Position numbers and translations under genes: made by a program. Below, piece by piece: positions 8,563 to 15,773 of a stretch of DNA of 64,000 bases (positions are counted from its first letter, which is position 1; each line of letters begins with the position of its first letter). Origin of the DNA: Acidovorax sp. FHTAMBA. GTDB lineage: Bacteria > Pseudomonadota > Gammaproteobacteria > Burkholderiales > Burkholderiaceae_C. The stretch lies in NCBI RefSeq assembly GCF_038958875.1, contig NZ_CP152407.1, positions 4,688,277 through 4,752,276 of the forward strand, given 5' to 3'. The notes below the pieces were generated by a model. That model worked only from the letters and a program-made list of their open reading frames with translations. It was not told the origin of the DNA and searched no databases.

Positions 8563-10556
8563 GGCGCGTAGCCGCGGGCACCGACCTGGAAACCCTGCTG
8601 TCCTCGCTGGACCCGCAGGCACACCTTGCCCACCGCCATCTGTGGCTGATCCATCTGCTGGAATGGGTGCGGGGGCGCCGAGATTCCGTGCCGGCCGCCG
8701 TGGGACGCGTGCAGCTGTTTCTCGACGCGGTGCAATCCCGCCCTGACATCCAGGTGCGCCTTCAGGCGTGGTGGACGACACTGGTGGACCACGTGGACAT
8801 CACCACCTTGCTGGCGGATTTCGGGTTTGCGCCCCGCACCGCCCTCGTGAGCGAGCTGGCCGAGCGGGTACGCAACAAACTGCTGCCCGGCAGCCCGGAA
8901 ACCATCGACGCATCCGAACTCTTCATGCTGGCATTGCCCAGCGAGTTCGATGCGCAGTGGCTGGCCGCGCTGGAGGAAACCCAGCTCAATCGCCTGGTCG
9001 GCCTTCTGTCAGGGACGGCTGGCGAAGCCTCCCCCGGCCCCTCGCGCTGGCACAAGGCCCTGCTGGACGCCATCACCTACTGCGCCGGCCAGATCCTTTC
9101 CACCGGTTTTGCGCCCGAGCTGCGGCTGCGCATGAGCGAGTCGGCCCGCGACGCCCAGCCTTTTCATGCACTGATCCGCGACGTGGAGAGCCTGCGCGTG
9201 GAGGTGCTGCACGCGCTGCGCACGCCCGACCGGCTCAACGAGGCTGCCCAGCGCCTGCGCGAACGGCTGGAGGCCTGCCGTGCCGCCGCCACCACGGTTT
9301 ACACCCATTTTGAAGAGAACGGGATCTCGGTCGGCCTGGTGTTTCGCCTGCGGCAGCTGCGCGAGCGCATCCTGCGCGTGCGCGAACTGCTGGAGTGCCT
9401 GCTGTCACCCAAGCCCGCCGTCACGGCCGCGCGGCTCATGGCACATCTGGTGATGGTGGGGCAGGAGCGGCGCAGCCTGCGCGCCCTGGTGGCATCCAAC
9501 TCCTCCCTGCTGGCGGCCAAGGTGGCCGAGCGCAGCGCCGAAACCGGCGAGCACTACATCACCCGTACGGGCGCCGAATACCGCGCCATGGTCCGCAAGG
9601 CAGCGGGCGGCGGCGCGGTGATGGCGTTCACGACGATGATCAAGTTCGGCCTGTATGCCCTTGCGCTTTCCGCGTTCTGGGGGGGCTTCTGGGCCGGTGT
9701 GAACTACGCCACCACCTTTGTGCTGATACAGCTGCTGCACCTCACGGTGGCCACCAAGCAGCCGGCCATGACGGCACCGGCCATGGCGGCCAAGCTCAAG
9801 GAGCTTGGCGCCAGCGGCGCGATCGACTCCTTCGTTGACGAGATCACGCACCTGGTGCGCTCCCAGGTGGCCGCCGTGCTGGGCAATGTGCTGGTGGTGT
9901 TCCCGGCCGTCATCGGGCTGGCCATGCTGTTTGCGCTGGTGGTGGGCAGCCCTGCGCTCAGCGAACCCCAGGCCCTGCAGGTGTTTGAATCCCAGCACCT
10001 GCTGGGGCCTTCGCTCATTTTTGCGGGGTTCACGGGGGTGCTGCTGTTCGTGTCCAGCATCATCGCGGGCTGGACCGAAAACTGGTTCGTGCTCTACCGC
10101 CTGGATTCGGCCATGCACTACAACCCGCGCATCACCGGCCTGCTGGGCCAGGAGCGTGCGGCGCGCTGGGCGCGGTTCTTGCGCGAGAACCTCTCGGGCT
10201 TTGCAGCCAACATCTCGCTGGGCTTCATGCTGGGCCTGGTACCAGCGTTTGCAGGGTTTTTCGGGTTGGGCCTGGATGTACGCCATGTCACACTGTCCAC
10301 GGGCCAGGTGGGCGCGGCAAGCGCGGCACTGGGCCTGGAGGTGTTGCACCTGCCTGCCTTCTGGTGGGCGGCGGCCGCGCTGCCCTTGATGGGTGCGCTG
10401 AATGTTTCGGTGAGTTTTTACCTGGCATTCCGGCTGGCCCTGCGCGCACAGAACGTCAGCGGCGTAGACCGCTCCCGGATCTACGCAGCCATCCGTGCGC
10501 GCATGCGTTCGTCACCCCTGAGTTTCTTCACGCCAGAGCGCCGTACCGCCGCCTGA
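8559..10556 (+). CDS. Site-specific recombinase family (Gcr-type) membrane protein
   Basis: Member of a large proteobacterial family historically called site-specific recombinase (SpecificRecomb). The N-terminal 350 residues are soluble and helical (LLEWVRGRRDS, LRQLRERILRVRELLE). The C-terminal half has several strong membrane segments (FGLYALALSAFWGGFWAG, VLGNVLVVFPAVIGLAMLF, LLFVSSIIAGW, ISLGFMLGLVPAFAGFF). That is hard to reconcile with a DNA recombinase, so I treat the name as a label only. No conventional start lies after apaG; the TTG at 8559 overlapping its stop gives 665 residues. The open frame reaches back to an ATG at 8406, but that stretch looks like a shadow of apaG. Confidence 0.82.
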   Translation: MRRVAAGTDLETLLSSLDPQAHLAHRHLWLIHLLEWVRGRRDSVPAAVGRVQLFLDAVQSRPDIQVRLQAWWTTLVDHVDITTLLADFGFAPRTALVSELAERVRNKLLPGSPETIDASELFMLALPSEFDAQWLAALEETQLNRLVGLLSGTAGEASPGPSRWHKALLDAITYCAGQILSTGFAPELRLRMSESARDAQPFHALIRDVESLRVEVLHALRTPDRLNEAAQRLRERLEACRAAATTVYTHFEENGISVGLVFRLRQLRERILRVRELLECLLSPKPAVTAARLMAHLVMVGQERRSLRALVASNSSLLAAKVAERSAETGEHYITRTGAEYRAMVRKAAGGGAVMAFTTMIKFGLYALALSAFWGGFWAGVNYATTFVLIQLLHLTVATKQPAMTAPAMAAKLKELGASGAIDSFVDEITHLVRSQVAAVLGNVLVVFPAVIGLAMLFALVVGSPALSEPQALQVFESQHLLGPSLIFAGFTGVLLFVSSIIAGWTENWFVLYRLDSAMHYNPRITGLLGQERAARWARFLRENLSGFAANISLGFMLGLVPAFAGFFGLGLDVRHVTLSTGQVGAASAALGLEVLHLPAFWWAAAALPLMGALNVSVSFYLAFRLALRAQNVSGVDRSRIYAAIRARMRSSPLSFFTPERRTAA

Positions 10557-10619
10557 CACAAGGCGCTCAGGCCCCAGCAAGCAAGCGCCGCCCATGTCCT
10601 ACAGTGAACGTTTGTTTCC

Positions 10620-10729
10620 GCCTGTAAATTCAGGCACCGCCAGGTACAACGCCCTCCCCGCGGGGGCGGCCCGCGCCTGGCTTCTTCACCCCGACGGGCC
10701 TGGCCCGTCTGACGCAGAGGTCCCAAGAC
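10620..10729 (+). promoter_or_regulatory. Structured 5' leader of the antiporter gene
   Basis: Three successive hairpins precede the ATG at 10730: GCCTG/CAGGC (10620-10635); an outer GCCAGG/CCTGGC (10639-10644 with 10676-10681) enclosing CCCCGCGGGG; and GACGGGC-CTG-GCCCGTC (10693-10709). No known riboswitch consensus was recognised. It may be an attenuator or ion-responsive leader (inference). Confidence 0.4.
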
Positions 10730-11989
10730 ATGAATGAAATCCTGACCTTCTGGGCGCAATGGCTGCGCCCCTCGGCCGGGTTGCCCACGGTGCAATGGTC
10801 ACTGCTGCTCGCAGTAGCCGCCATGGTGGGTTATCTCACGCAACGCCACACCGGGCTGCCCAAGGTGCTGGGCTACTCGCTGGTGGGCACCGCCGCCGGG
10901 CTGGCCGGTTTCAGCGGTGCCGTGTGGCCCTTGCAAGGCATCGGCCTGTTCCTTCTGGAGCTGGGCATCGCCCTGGTGCTTTTTGAGTGCGGCGGCCGCA
11001 TCCCGCTGCGCTGGTTCCGCCACAACCCCATGGTGCTGGTGCAGAGCATTGCCGAATCGGCGCTGACCTACTTTGCGGTGTACTGGGTGCTGGTGTGGCT
11101 GGACCTGCCCACGCAGGTGGCAGGCCCGCTGGCGCTGGTGGCGCTGGCCGCTTCGCCCGCCGTGCTCACCCGCGTGGTCGCCGACACCCGCGCGGCCGGC
11201 CCGGTCACAGAGCGCGCCATCGTGCTCACCACGCTTTCCACGCTGTATGCGCTCACGCTGGGCAGCGCCAAGGCCGAGCTGATCAATCGCCAGAGCCTGA
11301 CGGTGGTGGAGACGGTGTACCCCGTGATGGTGGTGCTGGGCGTATCGATTGTGGTGGCGGCCGTTTTGGCCCTGGTGCTGCGCATGGCACTGCGCTTCAT
11401 GAGCCCCACGAGCGAAAACACCTCCATGCTCTTTCTGGCGCTGGTGGCTGCGGGCACGGCGGTGGCTGCGCACATGGGTGGCTCTGCGCCGCTGGCGGCG
11501 CTGCTGGGCGGCATGCTGCTCAAGCAGCTCAACCCGCGCCCCTGGGCCTGGCCGCGCCAGTTGGGCAATGCATCGTCGCTGCTCACCATGCTGATGTTCG
11601 TGCTGGTCTCCACCGTGGCCGCGCAAGCCGACTGGAGCGCCCCCGTGGCCGGCGTGGTGCTGGCCCTGATTGCCGTGCGCCTGGTGGCCAAGGCCACGGG
11701 CGTGGCCCTGGGCAACGTGGGCAGTGGCGCCAGCTGGAAGCAGGCCCTGTGGGTGGGCTGTGCGATGACACCCATGTCGTCCATCGCGCTGCTGATTGCC
11801 TCGCAGTTCGTGCTGGCGTCGCCCTCCACGGGCCACGTGATTGCCGGGGTGGCGCTGCCCGCCATCTTGCTGATGGAAGTGCTGGGGGCCGTGATTGCCA
11901 CCGTGGCCATTTACCGTGCGGGCGAAAGCTCCAAACCCTGGGCGCCCCTGACGCGCAGCAACAACGGAGAGAACAGCCGTGAGTCTTGA
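10730..11989 (+). CDS. Cation:proton antiporter (CPA2-like)
   Basis: 419-residue polytopic inner-membrane protein with about twelve hydrophobic segments, resembling the KefB/CPA2 monovalent cation:proton antiporter fold. It starts MNEILTFWAQWLRPS, and segments such as GIGLFLLELGIALVLFECG and GPLALVALAASPAVLTRVV match the carrier core. There is no C-terminal TrkA-N domain; the protein ends shortly after the last helix. The 3' end overlaps the GTG start of the YbdK-type gene by 11 bases, so the two are cotranslated. Ion specificity cannot be deduced. Confidence 0.85.
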   Translation: MNEILTFWAQWLRPSAGLPTVQWSLLLAVAAMVGYLTQRHTGLPKVLGYSLVGTAAGLAGFSGAVWPLQGIGLFLLELGIALVLFECGGRIPLRWFRHNPMVLVQSIAESALTYFAVYWVLVWLDLPTQVAGPLALVALAASPAVLTRVVADTRAAGPVTERAIVLTTLSTLYALTLGSAKAELINRQSLTVVETVYPVMVVLGVSIVVAAVLALVLRMALRFMSPTSENTSMLFLALVAAGTAVAAHMGGSAPLAALLGGMLLKQLNPRPWAWPRQLGNASSLLTMLMFVLVSTVAAQADWSAPVAGVVLALIAVRLVAKATGVALGNVGSGASWKQALWVGCAMTPMSSIALLIASQFVLASPSTGHVIAGVALPAILLMEVLGAVIATVAIYRAGESSKPWAPLTRSNNGENSRES

Positions 11990-13100
11990 AGCCTTCAACC
12001 ATTCCGAACCCCTGACGCTGGGCGTCGAGCTGGAGCTGCAGCTCGTCAACACTAACGACTACGACCTGGCACCCTACGCCGAGGACATGCTGCGCCTCAT
12101 GAAGAAAACCCCGCTGCCCGGCAGCGTGGTACCCGAGATGACGAACAGCATGATCGAGATCTCCACCGGCATCTGCCATTCGGCCAGCGAGGTGCTGGGC
12201 CAGCTCACGCCCATCCGCGATGCGCTGGTGAAAAATGCCGACAAGCTCAACATCGCCGTGGTGGGCGGCGGCACGCACCCCTTCCAGCAGTGGCATGAGC
12301 GGCGCATCTACGACAAGCCGCGCTTTCGCGAGCTGTCCGAGCTGTACGGCTACCTGTCCAAGCAGTTCACCATCTTTGGCCAGCATGTCCACATCGGCTG
12401 CCCCGACGCCGACGCCGCGCTACTCATGCTGCACCGCATGAGCCGGTACATCCCGCATTTCATTGCAATGTCGGCATCCAGCCCCTACGTGCAGGGGCAA
12501 GACACGGCCTTCGACTCGGCGCGGCTCAACTCCGTGTTTGCCTTCCCGCTCTCCGGCCGTGCGCCCATGGCCCTCACCTGGCAGGACTTCGAGGCGTACT
12601 TCAACAAGATGACGCGCACCGGCGTGGTCAAAAGCATGAAGGACTTCTACTGGGACATCCGCCCCAAGCCCGAGTTCGGCACCATCGAGATCCGTGTGTT
12701 CGACACGCCGCTCACCATCGAACGCGCCGCAGCCCTTGCGGGCTACGTGCAGTCGCTGGGCGCTTGGTTTCTGGCCGACCAGCCCTTCATGCCCGAGGAG
12801 GACGACTACCTCGTCTATACCTACAACCGCTTCCAGGCCTGCCGCTTTGGCATGGACGCCGTGTATGTGGACCCGGCCACCGGCGACCACATGCCGCTGC
12901 GGGAACACATCCTCAAGACCATGGACAAGATCGCCGGGCACGCCGCCGTGCAGGGCGCATCCAGCGCCATGCACATGCTGCGCACCGAGGTCGAAGCGGG
13001 CCAGAACGACGCGCGCTGGCTGCGCCAGCGCCAGAGCGAAGAGCAGCTGCTGGCCGAGGTGAGCCGCCAGGCGGCGCAGCGCTTTCGCGGCATGAGTTGA
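11979..13100 (+). CDS. YbdK-type carboxylate-amine ligase (GCS2 family)
   Basis: 373-residue ATP-grasp-like ligase related to plant and bacterial gamma-glutamylcysteine synthetase type 2 (YbdK family). Signatures: LGVELELQLVNTNDYDLAP, EMTNSMIEISTGICHS, GGGTHPFQQW, FGQHVHIG and TIEIRVFDTP. YbdK of E. coli has weak glutamate-cysteine ligase activity in vitro, so the true substrate here is open. The GTG start at 11979 lies inside the end of the antiporter gene. The coupling recalls glutathione-gated K+ efflux systems, but that link is only inference. Confidence 0.93.
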   Translation: MSLEAFNHSEPLTLGVELELQLVNTNDYDLAPYAEDMLRLMKKTPLPGSVVPEMTNSMIEISTGICHSASEVLGQLTPIRDALVKNADKLNIAVVGGGTHPFQQWHERRIYDKPRFRELSELYGYLSKQFTIFGQHVHIGCPDADAALLMLHRMSRYIPHFIAMSASSPYVQGQDTAFDSARLNSVFAFPLSGRAPMALTWQDFEAYFNKMTRTGVVKSMKDFYWDIRPKPEFGTIEIRVFDTPLTIERAAALAGYVQSLGAWFLADQPFMPEEDDYLVYTYNRFQACRFGMDAVYVDPATGDHMPLREHILKTMDKIAGHAAVQGASSAMHMLRTEVEAGQNDARWLRQRQSEEQLLAEVSRQAAQRFRGMS

Positions 13101-13195
13101 CCCCCCCTGAGCCGCTTCGCGGCTTCCCCCCAGGGGGACGCCGCCCGTGCGGCGGGGCGGCCCTTGCACGGCGGCCGCTGGCCTGAAGCACGCCA
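13101..13195. repeat. GC-rich intergenic repeat, second family
   Basis: Hairpin-prone segment with CTGAGCCGCTTCGCGGCTTC followed by CCCCCAGGGGG and CGCCCGTGCGGCGGGGCGG. A related arrangement (GGGCCGCCCCAAGG, CCCCCTCGGGGGGCAGC) occurs near 37530-37570. Such elements are frequent between genes in Comamonadaceae. Confidence 0.55.
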
Positions 13196-13256
13196 GTATC
13201 CAGCCGCGCAGGCCATCATGACGCGCAGCCATTGAACCACCGGACAATCCAGCCCC

Positions 13257-14231
13257 ATGGGTGAATTCGACCTCATCGCACGCCACTTCACGCGCCCCGT
13301 GCGCCGCGCCGTCCTCGGCGTGGGGGACGACTGCGCGCTGCTGGCGCCCACGCCCGGCATGCAGCTGGCGATCTCCAGCGACATGCTGGTGGAAGGCCGC
13401 CACTTCTTTGCCGACGTGGACCCCGAAGCCCTGGGCCACAAGGCGCTGGCCGTGAACCTGTCGGACCTGGCCGCCTGCGGTGCGCGGCCGCTGGCGTTCA
13501 CGCTGGCCTTGTCGCTGCCGCGCGTGGATGACCCGTGGTTGGCCGGGTTTGCGCGCGGCATGTGGGCGCTGGCCGATGCCCATGGCTGCGAACTCATAGG
13601 GGGTGACACCACGCAGGGCCCGCTCAACATCTGCATCACCGTGCTGGGCGAGGTGCCCACCGGCCAGGCCCTGCTGCGCAGCGGCGCCCGGCCAGGCGAT
13701 GACATCTATGTGAGCAGCACGCTGGGCGATGCGCGGCTGGCGCTGGAAGCCCTGCTGGGCCACATCACCCTGCCTCCCGATCTGCTGGCCCGCGCACGCC
13801 AGCGGCTGGAGCGCCCCACCCCGCGCGTGGCCCTGGGCCTGGCCCTGCGCGGCGTGGCCAGCAGCGCGATGGATCTGAGCGACGGCCTGCTGGGCGACCT
13901 GTCGCACATCCTCAAGGCGTCCGGGGTGGGCGCGCAGATCGACACCCACAGCACTTCAAATTTAATAGCTGTCAGCGCTTATCCAGAAAGCGCTAGAGCC
14001 CAGTTTGATCCTGAATTCATCCGCCAATGCACCCTGGCGGGTGGCGACGACTACGAGTTGGCCTTTACCGCACCGCCCGCGCAACGTGACGCGGTGGCGG
14101 CGGCATCCCGCACCAGCGGCACGCCAGTCACCCGCATCGGCACCGTGCTGGCCGAACGCGGCCTGCAGCTGGTGGACGCGCAGGGCCAGCCGGTGGACAA
14201 CCGCTACGCATCGTTTGACCATTTTCGATAG
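13257..14231 (+). CDS. thiL: Thiamine-monophosphate kinase
   Basis: 324-residue PurM-like enzyme phosphorylating thiamine monophosphate to thiamine diphosphate. Metal- and ATP-binding motifs are present: GVGDDCALL near the N-terminus, SSDMLVEGRHF, KALAVNLSDLAACGA, LIGGDTTQGP, AMDLSDGLLGD and AGGDDYELAF. Residues about 234-252 (TSNLIAVSAYPESARAQFD) come from a copy of the dispersed palindromic repeat inserted in frame between conserved blocks. It is preceded by the second-family GC-rich repeat and followed by two strong hairpins. Confidence 0.97.
   Translation: MGEFDLIARHFTRPVRRAVLGVGDDCALLAPTPGMQLAISSDMLVEGRHFFADVDPEALGHKALAVNLSDLAACGARPLAFTLALSLPRVDDPWLAGFARGMWALADAHGCELIGGDTTQGPLNICITVLGEVPTGQALLRSGARPGDDIYVSSTLGDARLALEALLGHITLPPDLLARARQRLERPTPRVALGLALRGVASSAMDLSDGLLGDLSHILKASGVGAQIDTHSTSNLIAVSAYPESARAQFDPEFIRQCTLAGGDDYELAFTAPPAQRDAVAAASRTSGTPVTRIGTVLAERGLQLVDAQGQPVDNRYASFDHFR
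13953..14012. repeat. Dispersed palindromic repeat, copy 3 (inside thiL)
   Basis: Core AGCGCTTATCCAGAAAGCGCT at 13974-13994 with flanks AAATTTAATAGCTGTC and AGAGCCCAGTTTGA, a near-consensus copy. It keeps the thiL reading frame open on the plus strand. Confidence 0.9.
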
Positions 14232-14246
14232 CGGGCAGCCGGGACT

Positions 14247-14302
14247 GGCGGGCTTCGCAGCGACTTTTTTTGCAAAGCATGAATCCTTTTGCGAAACCCG
14301 CC
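14247..14302 (+). promoter_or_regulatory. Long imperfect inverted repeat downstream of thiL
   Basis: Arms GGCGGGCTTCGCA (14247-14259) and TGCGAAACCCGCC (14290-14302) match at 12 of 13 positions around a 30-nt loop that includes a T7 run. It could be a terminator-like structure for thiL or part of a longer leader for the next operon. Confidence 0.5.
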
Positions 14303-14308
14303 GCTCTT

Positions 14309-14344
14309 GATGGATGAGGCGCCTGTGTTGGCGCCTCATCCATC
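14309..14344 (+). promoter_or_regulatory. Perfect 15-bp hairpin just before the DUF2892 ribosome binding site
   Basis: GATGGATGAGGCGCC (14309-14323) and GGCGCCTCATCCATC (14330-14344) form a perfect stem with a 6-nt loop, ending six bases before the AGGAG at 14351. It lacks an immediate U-tract, so a role in translation or mRNA stability is as likely as termination. Confidence 0.6.
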
Positions 14345-14365
14345 CACCTCAGGAGCTTTTTCACC

Positions 14366-14569
14366 ATGCTGTACCGCAAAAACATCACCCGCCCCGAAAG
14401 CCTGGTCCGCATCGTCGCCGGGCTGGCCCTCATCGCCGTCAGCCAGGCATGGCTGGGCGTCACACCGATCGGCCTCGTTCTGGCGGCATCAGGTGCGGTG
14501 GGCATCGTGACTGGCGTCTTTGGTTACTGCCCCGCCTGCGCCATGGTGGGCCGAAAGCCCCTGAAATGA
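14366..14569 (+). CDS. DUF2892 small membrane protein
   Basis: 67-residue inner-membrane protein of the DUF2892 (YgaP-like) family: short N-terminal LYRKNITRPESLVRI followed by two hydrophobic helices (VAGLALIAVSQAW, IGLVLAASGAVGIVTGVF). It ends with GYCPACAMVGRKPLK, which carries the family's CPxC-type pair. It has a good AGGAG ten bases upstream of the ATG. The stop overlaps the sigma-factor start (ATGA), so the two are expressed together. Function is unknown; family members often sit near sulfur or redox genes. Confidence 0.9.
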   Translation: MLYRKNITRPESLVRIVAGLALIAVSQAWLGVTPIGLVLAASGAVGIVTGVFGYCPACAMVGRKPLK

Positions 14570-15129
14570 CCCATGCCCCGGCCACCGTGGCCCAGCTGCT
14601 GCCCGCCGCGCGCAGCGGCGATGCCATGGCGATGGAACAGCTGCTGCGCCTGACCCGTCCCGACATCCGCCGTTATGCGCTGCGCCACTGCGCGGCCACC
14701 GCAGCCACCGACGACGTGGTGCAGGAAGCCCTCATCATCGTCTACCGCCGCGTGGGTGCGCTGCGCGAGGTGGCTGCCTTTGGCGGCTGGGTGGTGCGCA
14801 TCGTGCAGCGGCTGTGCATGCGCCCGGCACTGGCCTGGCTCAAGAGCGAGCCACTGGCGCAGGTGGAAGATGCCCTGGCCTGGTCACACCGGCCCGACCA
14901 CGAACTGCGCCACGACCTGGCCCTGGCCATTGATTCGTTGCCGCCGCTGTACAGGGAGGCGCTCCTGCTGCGCGACTTTGAGGAGCTGACGATTGAGGAG
15001 ATGAGCGAACGCCTGGGCACCACGCGCGAGGCGGCCAAGAGCCGGTTGCACCGGGCGCGTTGCCTGGTGCGGGAGTATCTTGTGCAGCCCACCTATCCCG
15101 ATGCCGAACAACCTGATCAAAAACGATAG
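14566..15129 (+). CDS. Sigma-70 family (ECF-type) RNA polymerase sigma factor
   Basis: 187-residue sigma factor with region 2 (about 20-80: ATDDVVQEALIIVYRRV) and region 4 (about 125-175: LPPLYREALLLRDFEELTIEEMSERL, then EAAKSRLHRAR). The ATG at 14566 overlaps the DUF2892 stop; longer in-frame starts upstream would read through the DUF2892 gene out of frame. No anti-sigma gene follows: the next gene is convergent. The TAG stop is supplied by the flank of a palindromic repeat copy, so the C-terminal PDQKR may have been shaped by repeat insertion. Confidence 0.92.
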   Translation: MTHAPATVAQLLPAARSGDAMAMEQLLRLTRPDIRRYALRHCAATAATDDVVQEALIIVYRRVGALREVAAFGGWVVRIVQRLCMRPALAWLKSEPLAQVEDALAWSHRPDHELRHDLALAIDSLPPLYREALLLRDFEELTIEEMSERLGTTREAAKSRLHRARCLVREYLVQPTYPDAEQPDQKR

Positions 15130-15178
15130 CTGCCAGCGCTTATCAGGCAAGCGTTAGACGCCTTTTTGGCTTGAATTG
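15112..15178. repeat. Dispersed palindromic repeat, copy 4 (end of sigma gene)
   Basis: Core AGCGCTTATCAGGCAAGCGTT preceded by GATAGCTGCC and followed by AGACGCCTTTTTGGCTTGAA. Its ATAGC flank provides the TAG stop of the sigma-factor gene. Confidence 0.88.
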
Positions 15179-15209
15179 ACCATGGCGCATGGCAGCCAGT
15201 GCACCGCGA

Positions 15210-15248
15210 AAGCCGCACCCGCCGCAGGATTCAGGCGGTGTACGGCTT
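15210..15248. other. Hairpin between convergent genes
   Basis: AAGCCG-CAC-CCGCC pairs with GGCGG-TGTA-CGGCTT around a 10-nt loop. It lies between the 3' ends of the sigma-factor gene and the opposing 156-residue gene, a position suited to transcript ends, although a U-tract is absent. Confidence 0.4.
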
Positions 15249-15285
15249 TCTGGCGGCGGGGCGCCCCCGGTGCTGTCGGCACGCG

Positions 15286-15756
15286 CTAAGCACGCTCGGG
15301 CTGCGGCTGGCCACGCACAACGAAGTGGCGCGAGAACCCCAGGGGCCGGCTCACCCCGGTGGGTTCTGAAAGCAGCGGCACGCGAAAGCCCGGCTCGGGC
15401 AGCACCTGCACGCTCCAGTCGGTACCGCCAATAAAGCGAAACCGCACGGTGTCCGGCTCGGCGGCATCGAGCAACGAAAAAGACCCGGTCGAATACATGC
15501 CGCCCACCGTTGCGGAGTCCAGCAGGTTCAGCTGGGCGTCCAGCAGGTGGATGTGAAGGAGCTCCTCAAACGGCGTGTCGTCGGTGGTGAACAGCAGCAT
15601 GAACGACTGCCACTGCGCCGCGGCTTCCAGCACCGCGCCAGCCACCTGGCGGCCCGTGGCCTGGCCATTGCGCAGAATTTCACTGACAGGTTCTGCACCG
15701 TCCGGGCGATTGGGGATGCGTGCCAGAGACACATCTGTGGATGAGAGGATTTGCAT
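15286..15756 (-). CDS. Unknown protein, partner of the glycine-zipper protein
   Basis: 156-residue protein beginning MQILSSTDVSLARIPNRPDG. It has no signal peptide and no membrane segment; it appears soluble and beta-rich (LHIHLLDAQLNLLDSATVGG, RFRFIGGTDWSVQVLPEPG). The ATG at 15756 is chosen because it lies 17 bases after the upstream stop and is preceded by GGAGAGG; a longer frame from 15840 would overlap the upstream gene. It matches no family I know. Its position directly behind a toxin-like membrane protein makes an immunity, chaperone or adaptor role conceivable, on context alone. Confidence 0.7.
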   Translation of the reverse strand: MQILSSTDVSLARIPNRPDGAEPVSEILRNGQATGRQVAGAVLEAAAQWQSFMLLFTTDDTPFEELLHIHLLDAQLNLLDSATVGGMYSTGSFSLLDAAEPDTVRFRFIGGTDWSVQVLPEPGFRVPLLSEPTGVSRPLGFSRHFVVRGQPQPERA

Positions 15757-15773
15757 GACGGAGCCTCTCCCGG

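Noticed and set aside
14247..14344. CRISPR-like interpretation of adjacent hairpins
   Set aside because: There are only two unrelated inverted repeats, with no direct repeat-spacer pattern and no cas genes.
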